Shown: positions 1 through 7,473 of the stretch, in pieces
Numbering within the stretch: the first letter of the stretch is position 1
Layout of the letters: the number at the start of each line of letters is the position of its first letter
From: Planctomycetota bacterium
GTDB taxonomy: Bacteria; Planctomycetota; Phycisphaerae; WQYP01
Length of the DNA stretch: 32,760 nucleotides
Reading direction: 5' to 3'
Assembly (NCBI GenBank): GCA_021805985.1
Contig: JAJZDN010000047.1
Coordinates: 1-32,760, forward strand
The notes under the pieces: model-generated
Told to the model about the DNA's origin: nothing
Databases searched by the model: none
What the model saw: only the letters and a program-made list of their open reading frames with translations
Translations under genes and position numbers: made by a program

Positions 1-208
1 TGAGATACTGGCCCATAGTCTGGCCCGGCTTCCCATAAGCCGCGCAGTCCATAAACAGCACCTCGTCCCGCATCTGACCGTCGGCGTCCTTCCAGCGCCG
101 ATTGACCGCTAATCCGAATTCGCAGACAGTTGCCCCACTGGGCAACGTGCCTGTGCTCGGATCCCGGGTCAGATTGCCCAAGAGAACCACCTTGCTGAAG
201 GAACCCAT
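1..208 (-). CDS. ssb: Single-stranded DNA-binding protein, N-terminal part (runs off the window)
   Basis: The minus strand from an ATG at 208 encodes 69 codons up to the window edge. The start MGSFSKVVLLGNLTRDP, the later CEFGLAVNRRW and FMDCAAYGKPGQ are the classic opening of a bacterial SSB OB-fold (known family pattern). SSB coats single-stranded DNA in replication, repair and recombination. The start is fixed by a strong GGAGGTG Shine-Dalgarno at 213-219, five bases before the ATG. No rpsF-like gene lies upstream, so this ssb is not in the common rpsF-ssb-rpsR order on this side. The C-terminal acidic tail lies outside the window. Confidence 0.95.
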   Translation of the reverse strand, partial: MGSFSKVVLLGNLTRDPSTGTLPSGATVCEFGLAVNRRWKDADGQMRDEVLFMDCAAYGKPGQTMGQYL

Positions 209-279
209 ACAACACCTCCATAAAATAGGAGCCAAAACGTAGAGAGCCTAAAGGCGCGTCGGCCCATCGCCGCCGCATT

Positions 280-329
280 TTTTTTCACCTCCGGCCTACG
301 CCAGACTGCGAGGCCGCGAGGTGAAAAAA
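280..329. repeat. Long inverted repeat with A/T-rich outer stem
   Basis: The left arm 280-297 (six T, then CACCTC and GGCCT) pairs with 311-329 (AGGCC, then GAGGTG and six A) with a single bulge and a 13-base loop. The T-run is 5' and the A-run is 3' on both strands, so the stem ends in A-U pairs and has no free U-tract. This is not a standard intrinsic terminator for either direction. Confidence 0.6.
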
Positions 330-661
330 GAATCAAAAGCCCTCTGTTTGAGCCGGGGATGTCCGAGGAAACGGAAAAAAGACATGCCACGCGCACGCCT
401 GGAATGCAGCAACGCGCAGTGAAGCCGGAGCATGGCAAGCGCAGCGGTGGCTTTTTGTAGTGGACTTCGGACCGGGACCACGGCGATTTCCTTTTTCCCG
501 GTTATGCAAGGGTGTGATTTGCGTTAAACATGAATAGATGGCACCACATTTTGGCGCTACGCCAACACATGTTCGCGCCACATAATATGAGGCCAGTAGA
601 AGGGTCGTTCCAAGATTGGAATTTAACGCCCGATAGAAAGGACGCTTGCCGGTTAAACCTT

Positions 662-701
662 CAACAAAAGTCATATTGAAATTCTGGCGGAATTTTTGTT
701 G
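662..701. repeat. Inverted repeat upstream of the SapC-family gene
   Basis: Outer arms CAACAAAA (662-669) and TTTTGTTG (694-701) enclose a second pair, AAATTC (679-684) and GAATTT (690-695). It lies about 100 bp before the chosen SapC start. It could be an operator or an RNA hairpin. Only the symmetry is seen; function is inferred. Confidence 0.35.
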
Positions 702-802
702 CGTGGTAGGAGATGTCAGATTATTATTACTTTGTCGCCCGCTTGATCCATCATCACAAGCGGGGTTTTGAAGAGTTGTTTCTTTTTTTCACGGAGGCTT
801 TT

Positions 803-1540
803 ATGACCGACGGAACCAACACGGTATTGTTTTATCAGAAACCGGTACTGCTGGATCGTGCCGCGCATCGCAACGCCAAAATTAAATTGCGCGACGCCAA
901 CTTTGAGTTCGCACGGGAGACCAATTCTGTACCCGTTACCGCTTTGGAATTCGCCCGTGCCGCCACCGAGTATCCCATCGTCTTTGCCGGCCCATCCATG
1001 GATCGGCTTATGCCTGTAGTCGTGCTGGGATTACGCAACAATGAAAATCTCTTTGTGGATATTACTGGCAAATGGGTCAACAGTTACATTCCAGCGTTTA
1101 TTCGCCGCTACCCGTTTGTTCTGGCGGAACGCAACAACGGACAGGATTTCAGCGTCTGCATTGATACGGCATTTTCCGGCTGGGAAGCCCCGGACGGCGA
1201 TCCGTTATTCGATGAAGCTGGCGCAGAAACACCGCTTCTTAAAAATGTATTGGCCTTCTTGGGCCAGTATCAGGGCAACATCCGGCAGACTCAGGCCCTC
1301 ACCGGGAAACTCAATGAATTGAATTTGCTGGTAGGAAGAGAGATTCGGGCGCGTGATACGAAGAATCAGCCCTTGGCCCTGCGCGGCTTCTATGCCGTCG
1401 ATGACGGTAAACTCAATGCCCTTTCCAATGAACAAATCACCGAACTCTATCGCTCCGGTTTTCTGGGGTTGATCCATGCCCATTTAATTTCGCTGGGAAA
1501 TGTAGTAAAACTTGAACAGCAACTGCGCGACCGGGAATAG
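803..1540 (+). CDS. SapC family protein
   Basis: The 245-residue product matches the SapC family (PF07277) in layout. It opens with a LFYQKPVLLDRAAHRN segment, then SVPVTALEFARAATEYPIVFAG, then a region on citing the current protein (WVNSYIPAFIRRYPFVL), and ends in a helical C-terminus (LRGFYAVDDGKLNALSNEQ). SapC was named from an S-layer locus; its biochemical role is unsettled, and proteobacterial copies often sit near TonB-dependent receptors. The frame is open back to an ATG at 713, but the ATG at 803 has GGAGG at 793-797 and starts right before the family homology. The 713 ATG has its AGGAG almost touching it. No signal peptide is seen. The next gene is 221 bp downstream on the same strand. 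Confidence 0.85.
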   Translation: MTDGTNTVLFYQKPVLLDRAAHRNAKIKLRDANFEFARETNSVPVTALEFARAATEYPIVFAGPSMDRLMPVVVLGLRNNENLFVDITGKWVNSYIPAFIRRYPFVLAERNNGQDFSVCIDTAFSGWEAPDGDPLFDEAGAETPLLKNVLAFLGQYQGNIRQTQALTGKLNELNLLVGREIRARDTKNQPLALRGFYAVDDGKLNALSNEQITELYRSGFLGLIHAHLISLGNVVKLEQQLRDRE

Positions 1541-1721
1541 AATTCGGACGATTGTGTGATTCGTGCCCGATACGGTGCGCCTTTTGACTGGCGTTGGAGT
1601 GACATCGCAGGCATGAGCTTATTGCGACGTAAGCGAAAAAAGCGGGTTGCCTGAAATCTGCCGCGACAACGTGCCGACTTGTTATGCTTTTGGGAATGCG
1701 ATAGAAACGTCGTTCTCCTCG

Positions 1722-1740
1722 CCCGGTCTATTTAGACGGG
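1722..1740 (+). promoter_or_regulatory. Short hairpin in the leader of the radical SAM gene
   Basis: CCCGGTCTA (1722-1730) can pair with TAGACGGG (1733-1740) with one bulged G and a two-base spacer. It lies about 20 bp before the ATG at 1762. It may modulate translation or end transcripts arriving from SapC, but there is no U-run after it. Seen only as symmetry. Confidence 0.3.
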
Positions 1741-1761
1741 TACGAACCAGGGCTATTAGGT

Positions 1762-3030
1762 ATGAACAGTCAGCCAACAACAAAAATGCCCTTTCATATC
1801 ATGACCAAGCCCATCGGGCCGATCTGCAATTTGGATTGCAGTTACTGCTACTACCTTGAAAAGGAGAAGCTCTTCCCAAGCCACCGGAAGGCCGCCGATT
1901 TTCGGATCAGTGACGCCACGCTGGAATCTTTTGTAAGGCAGTACATCCAATCGCAACCCAATGACGTAATTTCTTTCGCCTGGCAGGGTGGTGAACCCAC
2001 GCTGATGGGAATAGAGTTTTTCCGCCGGGTGGTAGAACTTCAAAAGCGATTCTGCCCACCGGAAAAGCGCGTCGAAAACGTCCTACAAACCAATGGCACA
2101 CTGTTGAATTCAAACTGGTGCAAGTTCTTCAAGGAACATCACTTCCTGCTCGGCTTGTCGATCGACGGGCCACGCGAATTGCATGATCGCTATCGCGTCA
2201 CCCGTGGAGGCAAGCCGAGTTTTGATCTGGTCATGCATGGTCTGAAATTACTCAAAGACCACGGTGTGGATTTCAACACCCTTACCGTGGTACACCGGGA
2301 ATCGGCCTATCATGCTCTTGATGTTTATGAATTCCTGCGTGAACATGGCAGCGGCTACATGCAGTTTATTCCCGTTGTGGAGCGATTTACCAAAAGCGAG
2401 GAAACGGAACTGGCCAATCCGCCGATGCTGAAAGTATTGTCGCCCGAACTCAAAGTTGCCCCGTGGTCGGTCGAGCCTTTACAATTCGGGCTGTTTTTAA
2501 CCGACATGTTCGACCAATGGGTCCGACGGGATGTCGGCAAAATATTTGTTCAAACCTTTGATGTGCAACTGGGAATATGGGCCGGGCGTGGTGCGGGCTT
2601 GTGCATTTTTGCCGAAACCTGCGGCGGCGCTATGGCCCTGGAACACAATGGCGATCTCTATGCCTGCGACCATTATGTTTTTCCGGAATACCGCCTGGGC
2701 AATATTCACCAGCAGACCATCCGTGAAATGGTCGAGTCTCCCGTCCAGAAGAAATTCGGCCTCGACAAACAAAACTCTCTCCCCGCTTATTGCCGGCGCT
2801 GCGAAGTGCGTTTCGCCTGCAACGGTGAATGCCCCAAAAACCGCTTTGCCGTAACACCGGACGGCGAACCGGGGTTGAATTACCTGTGCGCGGGCTACAA
2901 GCATTTTCTCAATCACATCCGGCCACACATGGAGATCATGGCGCAGCTAATCAATTCCGGTCGCCCCGCCTCCGGAATTATGCAAATTATAGCGGAACGC
3001 GAGAAGGCCAAAGTCAGCGGCGGAACGTGA
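1762..3030 (+). CDS. Anaerobic sulfatase-maturating enzyme (radical SAM, SPASM domain)
   Basis: This 422-residue protein oxidises the active-site Cys or Ser of sulfatases to formylglycine without oxygen, using SAM and three [4Fe-4S] clusters (family knowledge). The radical-SAM CX3CX2C motif is C22-NLD-C26-SY-C29, with GGEPT at 76-80 binding SAM. The C-terminal SPASM region shows CGGAMALEHNGDLYACDHYVFPE and CRRCEVRFACNGECPKN, including the CD-x-YV segment whose Asp is the likely catalytic base. Length is normal for the family. No strong Shine-Dalgarno precedes the ATG. No sulfatase gene is in the window, so it probably acts in trans on sulfatases elsewhere, as is common in sulfatase-rich planctomycetes. 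Confidence 0.93.
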   Translation: MNSQPTTKMPFHIMTKPIGPICNLDCSYCYYLEKEKLFPSHRKAADFRISDATLESFVRQYIQSQPNDVISFAWQGGEPTLMGIEFFRRVVELQKRFCPPEKRVENVLQTNGTLLNSNWCKFFKEHHFLLGLSIDGPRELHDRYRVTRGGKPSFDLVMHGLKLLKDHGVDFNTLTVVHRESAYHALDVYEFLREHGSGYMQFIPVVERFTKSEETELANPPMLKVLSPELKVAPWSVEPLQFGLFLTDMFDQWVRRDVGKIFVQTFDVQLGIWAGRGAGLCIFAETCGGAMALEHNGDLYACDHYVFPEYRLGNIHQQTIREMVESPVQKKFGLDKQNSLPAYCRRCEVRFACNGECPKNRFAVTPDGEPGLNYLCAGYKHFLNHIRPHMEIMAQLINSGRPASGIMQIIAEREKAKVSGGT

Positions 3031-3140
3031 TGGCCCGCCAACGCGACCAAGGCGTCGATGAAACCGCTCGTGTTGAGATGCGCGTCGCTGGTGGTGCTGC
3101 CGCTTTCCGTGCAGACTCAATTTGACCATGGAGAATCGGA
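3031..3140 (+). other. Gap between maturase and transposase with a 31-codon frame
   Basis: An ATG at 3029 overlaps the maturase stop as TGATG and opens a 31-codon frame to 3125 (MARQRDQGVDETARV...). The overlap suggests the stub of a translationally coupled gene cut off when the transposase element arrived, but 31 codons are too few to be sure. No terminal inverted repeat of the transposase element was recognised here. Confidence 0.25.
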
Positions 3141-4070
3141 ATGGTGAAATTCTCCCCCGCTGCCGTTCTGTGTATTGCTGATGCCATGGCCAGTACGTTG
3201 GGGCAGGCCATGCAACTGGCCCGCACACGGTTGGCTTCCGCTGCTTCGCCGATATTGCGATTGATGATCCAGCGGGACCATGAAGTTACGGAATCCGAAC
3301 TGCTGCGGCGAGAATTGGATATTCTCCGTGCCGGGCGGGAGAATATGCCGCCACAGAAAAGACCCGATTACCGCCCTGCCCAACGTCTGGCAATCCTGCA
3401 TCTGATGCGACTGCGAGACTGGAACACCAAGACCGTCGCCCAGCGTTTTGTGATTCACGAGAACACCGTGCGGGCCTGGATCAATGCTGTCGAGGGCAAC
3501 GGCAGGCCAAATCTCCTGGCCGGAGCTATTGTTTGGAATCGTATGGATGACGCCGTTCGTTGGGCAGCCCACGAACTTCGCCGCCTCTGCCCGGAACCGG
3601 AATTTGGCACGCGCACCACGGCCCGGCATCTGCTGCGCGCGGGAATCGCCATCAGCCGGTCGAGTGTACAACGAATGCTGCGGGAACCGGAGCAAAAAAA
3701 GCCGGCGCGAAAAGCCAGACCGGCCATGGAGGAACCGGTCGGAGTGCAGCCGCACGACCTGCTGAAGCCGAAGAAGCCCAATCAGGTGTGGCGCATGGAT
3801 TTGACGCAATTCCGCGTCCTGTGGTTCACGTTTTTCATCGCAGCGACTCTGGATGGGTTTTCGCGCAAGATTCTGGCTTTGAAAGTCTACGCCAAAACAC
3901 CCTGCGCCAAGAACCTGGCCGCGCTTGTGAAGAGCGCCGCCGTGCGGCATGGCAAGCCAGAGTTCATCATCACGGACAACGGCGGCCAGTTCCGGAAGCA
4001 GTTTGGGCGGGCAGTGCGGCGGCAGCGTATCCGTCATGTCCACACGCGGGTGCGAAGTCCGTTTTTGAAC
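3141..4070 (+). pseudogene. DDE (rve-type) transposase, 5' part, interrupted
   Basis: The 310 codons before the break show an N-terminal segment, a helix-turn-helix region (about 80-125, RLAILHLMRLRDWNTKTVA and HENTVRAWI), a second DNA-binding region (about 140-185), and the start of an integrase catalytic core. The first Asp is D220 (WRMDLTQ) and the second D279 (ITDNGGQF). The frame breaks after N310, just before the NGRMERFF motif that holds the third catalytic residue. The missing part lies at 7474-7776; joining 4070 to 7474 keeps the frame and gives 410 residues with E314 as third acid. The intact enzyme would cut and join DNA in transposition. It is broken by the serine-recombinase element. 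Confidence 0.92.
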
Positions 4071-4084
4071 GACTGCGCTTCATG

Positions 4085-6178
4085 TTACACCTCATTGGTA
4101 CAATTGTGTTCTGGTGCCACTTGGCACTGCCCAGATTTATCCATTCGCTTACGTCCTTTTTGGCTGATCGGTCCATCGGGGCCGGGGCATTCGTACAGAC
4201 ACCCATTTCTGGCATTGTAGCGATGGGCGGTAAGGAGTCCTTTACGCAGCCACACCGCCACGGTGCCGCGCGTGACGTGCCGTTGGGCCGCCACTTCGCA
4301 TATTGTTAACAACCCCGTGGCCCGCAGGCGATCAAAACGACTGCGGAGATGATACACGCGACAAATGGTTCGTACCAGACGGGCGGTAAACGGCTGGCCG
4401 GTGCCGGAATGAAAGCCGCGGTGGTTGAGTTCCTCGGCGACTTGTTCTTCGCGATATGTATCCAGCAGACTATCGATGTTCGACACGACCGTGGCGGGGG
4501 TTTTGCGCTGTTCCCCGACCGTCAGAGGTCGAGGCACGGTCAACACCTTTGTAGCGCCTCCGCGGAAGCGTATCTGAACTTTGAGACCGTCGGCTCTGGT
4601 CAAGGTAACGTCCTCAATCAGGAGACGTACCATACGCTTGCGATCTTGATCGGAAGTGTGAGTATCGCGCCAAAGCCGGGGCAAATCCTGCGATAGGGCC
4701 AGCACCTGCTGACGCGAAGTTTCATCCAGCGTGTTTCCATCTGTCTTCCGCTGTTCCCGGTAATGTTCCTGAGCCTGTGATAGTATCCGCAGGCTGACAT
4801 TCCAATCGGCCTCCAGAGTATCGGCCACGAGCCGATTGCGCGGATCGACCTGCATATAACGATTCCGCGCCAGATCAGCTTCATATTGAGCACGTTCCAC
4901 CTGCTGGCGGCGCAGTTGGTCGGCCTGCTCCATCCGGGTTTGCAGTTCAACCTGTACGGCAAAGGCCAATTCCAGACTCACGGGCCCCATCATCTCCAAC
5001 AGCAGCGCGCCGATGGCCGCGTCAATTCCGGCACCGGGCATATGCTGGCATGGATCCCGCGCATGTTCGACAATCTCCTTTTGACACACATAATCGCCGA
5101 CCATCCCCCCATGCCGCTGGTGATAGCGAACCGTCATCCGGCGGCCACAGACGCCGCAGATTACCAGTCCCTGCAGCAGCGCCGGCCCTTGTCCGGGCGG
5201 ACTTTTTCGGCGGTCCTGCCCATGGGCCTGGGCGCAAGCCCGCAGACTACGCAAATTATCCTGGTATTGTTGCCAACTGATATAACCGGCGTGTGCGTCG
5301 GGGATCAGGGTGTGCCAGTCTTCCTGCGCCTGTTGTTTCTGCGACTTACGCCCATTGAAAGATTGACACATCTTGCTGCGACCGAAGACAAAGGCACCCG
5401 TGTAACGCGGATTGCGCAACATTTGCAGCGCCCGGGTGTGGCCCAAGGGCCCCCATGCCAATTGCCCTTTGTTCGCCCCGCCCAAACGCCGGGGGAAGCA
5501 CAGGCCGTTTTTATTAAAATATTTGACGGCCCCCCACGCTGAACCTTCCCTCTGGTAGGCCTCGAAGAAGTTACGGAGCGCCTGTTGAACCTGACGATCC
5601 GGATCGAGAACCACGCGACCTTGAATGTCATATTCCAAACCTATCGGCAGGCGCATCCGTAATTCTCCACGTCGGGCTTTGCTGCGAATGCCGCCCGTAA
5701 GACGCGCCCGGAGCACATGGAGTTCGGCTTCACTCATCGCGCCCTTGAGGCCCAACAGCAATCGGTCGTTGAAGTCATCGGGATCGTACAGGCCATCCTC
5801 GTCCAAGATCAGCGTCCCGGACAAAGAGCATATCTCCAGCAGACGATGCCAATCGCTGCAGTTGCGGGCCAGCCGCGAGACCTCCAACCCCAGGACAATG
5901 CCGGCCCGGCCCATTCCCACTTCGGCCACCAACTTCTGGAAGCCTTCCCGATCCGCCGAGGATGCGCCGGATTGCCCCAAGTCATTATCGATCACCACCA
6001 CCCGTTCCACCGGCCAGCCCAAAGCCACGGCACGCTGCCGCAGGGCATATTGCCGCTGCGTACTTTCGGTATTGTGTAATACCTGCTGCAGAGTGGATTG
6101 GCGGATGTAAAGATAGGCGTCCCGCCGAAGATGCTCGGCCCGCACTTTCTGATGTGGATCATGCTCAAGACTGGTCAT
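4085..6178 (-). CDS. Large serine recombinase
   Basis: The 697-residue product has an N-terminal resolvase catalytic domain with nucleophile S28 (AYLYIRQST) and LEVSRLARN. It then has a Recombinase domain (GLEYDIQGRVVLDPD ... LRNPRYTGAFVFGR), a zinc-ribbon (CGVCGRRMTVRYHQ ... C), a coiled-coil-like stretch (MEQADQLRRQQVERAQYEADLARNR) and a C-terminal helix-turn-helix (ICEVAAQRHVTRGTVAVWLR). It catalyses cut-and-rejoin through 2-bp staggered breaks with 5'-phosphoserine links. The start at 6178 has AGGAGT eight bases upstream and overlaps the preceding frame's stop as ATGA; the longer open frame to 6376 has neither. It presumably moved this element into the transposase. Confidence 0.93.
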   Translation of the reverse strand: MTSLEHDPHQKVRAEHLRRDAYLYIRQSTLQQVLHNTESTQRQYALRQRAVALGWPVERVVVIDNDLGQSGASSADREGFQKLVAEVGMGRAGIVLGLEVSRLARNCSDWHRLLEICSLSGTLILDEDGLYDPDDFNDRLLLGLKGAMSEAELHVLRARLTGGIRSKARRGELRMRLPIGLEYDIQGRVVLDPDRQVQQALRNFFEAYQREGSAWGAVKYFNKNGLCFPRRLGGANKGQLAWGPLGHTRALQMLRNPRYTGAFVFGRSKMCQSFNGRKSQKQQAQEDWHTLIPDAHAGYISWQQYQDNLRSLRACAQAHGQDRRKSPPGQGPALLQGLVICGVCGRRMTVRYHQRHGGMVGDYVCQKEIVEHARDPCQHMPGAGIDAAIGALLLEMMGPVSLELAFAVQVELQTRMEQADQLRRQQVERAQYEADLARNRYMQVDPRNRLVADTLEADWNVSLRILSQAQEHYREQRKTDGNTLDETSRQQVLALSQDLPRLWRDTHTSDQDRKRMVRLLIEDVTLTRADGLKVQIRFRGGATKVLTVPRPLTVGEQRKTPATVVSNIDSLLDTYREEQVAEELNHRGFHSGTGQPFTARLVRTICRVYHLRSRFDRLRATGLLTICEVAAQRHVTRGTVAVWLRKGLLTAHRYNARNGCLYECPGPDGPISQKGRKRMDKSGQCQVAPEHNCTNEV

Positions 6179-6489
6179 ACATAAGACTCCTGTATGCGTG
6201 TAAGAATCATGGACGCCAGAACACGCACCAATGGCCCACGTCCGGATGCGGCCAATGGAACGTTCGACAAAGAGCCAACCGCCGGCGGTGTGTCGGATAG
6301 AATAGCGCGCGTCGGTTTCGGCCATGCACCCATCCAAGCCGCCAGCCCGCAACGCAGGAACATCGCCAGCCCCCACGAACCGCCCTGACCGCCGGAATCC
6401 CGCCGGGCGGCACGGCGCAGGTCTTCGTAACGCTCGGTCCAGGTTTGGGTGGACTCCGTGGATTCGGGTGCGACAAAATCTACCGCCCC
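6175..6489 (-). CDS. Accessory protein of the serine element, probably reached by -1 frameshift
   Basis: From 6489 the frame reads GAVDFVAPESTEST, then QTWTERYEDLRRAARRD, then WGLAMFLRCGLAAWMGAW, and ends ESYV, 104 residues. The TGA stop overlaps the recombinase ATG as ATGA, strong evidence of translational coupling. No ATG, GTG or TTG exists in this frame near its beginning. The frame starts where the upstream helix-turn-helix gene crosses A_AAA_AAG, and a -1 slip there joins 151 residues of that protein to these 104 (255 in total). The RYEDLRR and GLAxWMxAW segments resemble small proteins I recall beside such recombinases. Function is unknown; control or targeting of the recombinase is a guess. 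Confidence 0.7.
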   Translation of the reverse strand, partial: GAVDFVAPESTESTQTWTERYEDLRRAARRDSGGQGGSWGLAMFLRCGLAAWMGAWPKPTRAILSDTPPAVGSLSNVPLAASGRGPLVRVLASMILTRIQESYV

Positions 6490-6941
6490 TTTTTTTCCCG
6501 CCGTGCCAGCGCCCGTTCGATGCTTCGTGGATGAATTGATAATCCCAGCCGCTTGCGAATCATGGCGGCCAATTCCAGCGCCCGCAGGCTTGAATCGACG
6601 GCCCGCTGTCGGTCGATCATATCCATCACGACCGCAGTCATTTTGTGAGCTTGTTTGGGGCCGCGCCGCTTTGGCACCAGTCCCGGCAGCCCCTCCTGAT
6701 GGAAAACCGTCTGCGTTTGATAGAACGCCACCCGTGAGAAGCCGAAGGCCCGCACGGTCCGGCTGACCGGCCAGTTCTCGACACGCACCCGGCGAAGCAT
6801 CTCGTATTTGACTTGCACCAGATCGCGGGCATCGAAAAATTCCCGCTCTTGGAACAACGGGTCGCGCACGCGTTCGGGGCGCGGATTGCGTGTTCCGTTC
6901 TCCCTTAATATTCGTTCCTTGCTTGAGCGGTCGTCTTCCAT
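6480..6941 (-). CDS. Helix-turn-helix protein of the serine element
   Basis: The 153-residue product has a helix-turn-helix core of the transposase-like type (VKYEMLRRVRVENWPVSRTVRAFGFSRVAFYQ) followed by GLPGLVPKRRGPKQAHKMT and a second winged-helix-like part (RALELAAMIRKRLGLSIHPRSIERALAR). It likely binds DNA, perhaps the element ends or its own promoter (inference). The ATG at 6941 has AAGGAGA eight bases upstream and a good promoter at 6980-7007. The gene ends in REKKGR across a run of seven A, where a -1 frameshift would extend the protein by 104 residues. It is followed by the recombinase. Confidence 0.82.
   Translation of the reverse strand: MEDDRSSKERILRENGTRNPRPERVRDPLFQEREFFDARDLVQVKYEMLRRVRVENWPVSRTVRAFGFSRVAFYQTQTVFHQEGLPGLVPKRRGPKQAHKMTAVVMDMIDRQRAVDSSLRALELAAMIRKRLGLSIHPRSIERALARREKKGR
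6489..6495 (-). promoter_or_regulatory. Candidate -1 ribosomal frameshift site A_AAA_AAG
   Basis: In the zero frame the helix-turn-helix gene reads GAA AAA AAG GGG CGG TAG. The heptamer A_AAA_AAG is the same type as the Escherichia coli dnaX slippery site. The zero-frame stop follows two codons later. A -1 slip leads straight into the 104-codon frame that ends at the recombinase start. No clear upstream Shine-Dalgarno stimulator and only weak downstream pairing were seen. Confidence 0.65.
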
Positions 6942-6979
6942 GAGCGTCTCCTTGCGACAACGAAATATATGTAAAGTAA

Positions 6980-7007
6980 ATTATATACACATTTAGGACG
7001 AAATCAA
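6980..7007 (-). promoter_or_regulatory. Sigma-70-type promoter for the helix-turn-helix/recombinase genes
   Basis: On the minus strand TTGATT (7007-7002) is followed after 16 bases by a perfect TATAAT (6985-6980). Transcription would start near 6973, about 30 bases before the ATG at 6941. The region is AT-rich against GC-rich surroundings. Confidence 0.6.
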
Positions 7008-7159
7008 GGCGCAAGCAACACATACACCTACTATCGGTCAAATGAATTAGACATAATTCCAAGATATGCGGCATCACACGCCGGAACTCCGCCAGACAAA
7101 AAGGCGTAATATTCTTTACACTTTCGGCGTAATTTCCTTGGCGCACGGCCAAGCCATGA

Positions 7160-7423
7160 TCATGAACCATCGTGCCCTCCCTTCCGAATCCGCTCCACCA
7201 GTCGTGCCAATTCCGCAAGATCCTGGAGCCGAAACGGCGCTCGCCCGGCGGAGATCACCACGGTGGGGTCCGCCGCCATGGCGTCAGTCCAAGCCGCGGG
7301 AATGGCCTGGAGATGTCCTCCCTCATCGTGGTAGTAGACCCGGTCCTCGCCCCAGTTGTTCCGGATTGTAACAACGATGAATTCCCGCCCATGCAGCGGA
7401 TGAAATGGGTGTGTCACCCGCAC
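7160..7423 (-). CDS. DUF5372-like protein of the serine element
   Basis: The product reads VRVTHPFHPLHGREF, NNWGEDRVYYHDEGG, IPAAWTDAMAADP, VVISAGRAPFRLQDLAELARLVE. I recognise this as the DUF5372 pattern, small proteins of unknown function that I recall beside serine recombinases. The start is uncertain. A GTG at 7423 has AGGTGAA nine bases upstream and gives 87 residues. The frame stays open to a TTG at 7471, exactly at the element border, where a start would depend on flanking DNA. It is the first gene inward from the right end, 218 bp from the helix-turn-helix gene. Confidence 0.75.
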   Translation of the reverse strand: MRVTHPFHPLHGREFIVVTIRNNWGEDRVYYHDEGGHLQAIPAAWTDAMAADPTVVISAGRAPFRLQDLAELARLVERIRKGGHDGS

Positions 7424-7454
7424 ACGTTGCGCTTCACCTGACGGATTGAGTGCA

Positions 7455-7470
7455 TTTGACAGTGTTGACA
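7455..7470. repeat. Paired TTGACA direct repeats at the right end of the serine element
   Basis: TTGACA occurs at 7455-7460 and again at 7465-7470, ten bases apart, directly against the AACG junction. One helical turn of spacing next to the crossover suggests a recombinase-binding half-site. Nothing equivalent was seen at the left end. Confidence 0.4.
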
Positions 7471-7473
7471 AAC

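Larger units (their letters stand above)
209..802. other. Gene-poor intergenic region between ssb and the SapC gene
   Basis: About 590 bp separate the divergent ssb and SapC-family genes. Several overlapping frames are open here, but none has a family signature or a convincing ribosome site, so I call no gene. The region holds the ssb leader, the inverted repeat at 280-329 and a second inverted repeat at 662-701. Promoters for both flanking genes should lie here; no clear -35/-10 pair was identified. A structured RNA is possible but not shown. Confidence 0.5.
4072..7470. mobile_element. Serine-recombinase element inserted in the transposase
   Basis: About 3.4 kb separates two halves of one transposase frame. 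AACG is present at both junctions (4068-4071 and 7471-7474), so the exact crossover lies within these four bases. This fits a large serine recombinase, which exchanges at a 2-bp core, better than a DDE-type target duplication. All genes inside run on the minus strand: DUF5372-like (7160-7423), helix-turn-helix (6480-6941), a frameshift-accessed frame (6175-6489) and the recombinase (4085-6178), whose stop is 13 bp from the left end. No long terminal inverted repeats were found. No cargo beyond these genes is seen, so it behaves like a minimal transposon. I recall DUF5372 and helix-turn-helix genes next to this recombinase type in other bacteria, but have not checked. Confidence 0.88.

Noticed and set aside
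280-329. Intrinsic terminator
   Set aside because: The T-run is on the 5' arm and the A-run on the 3' arm for both strands, so there is no U-tract after the stem.
713-802. Earlier start for the SapC gene
   Set aside because: The ATG at 713 has poor ribosome-site spacing, and the first 30 residues do not look like the family. The ATG at 803 has GGAGG at good spacing.
6175-7218. A single 347-codon gene spanning the helix-turn-helix gene
   Set aside because: Only its last 104 codons look like protein. The rest is the shadow of the helix-turn-helix gene and the AT-rich promoter region.
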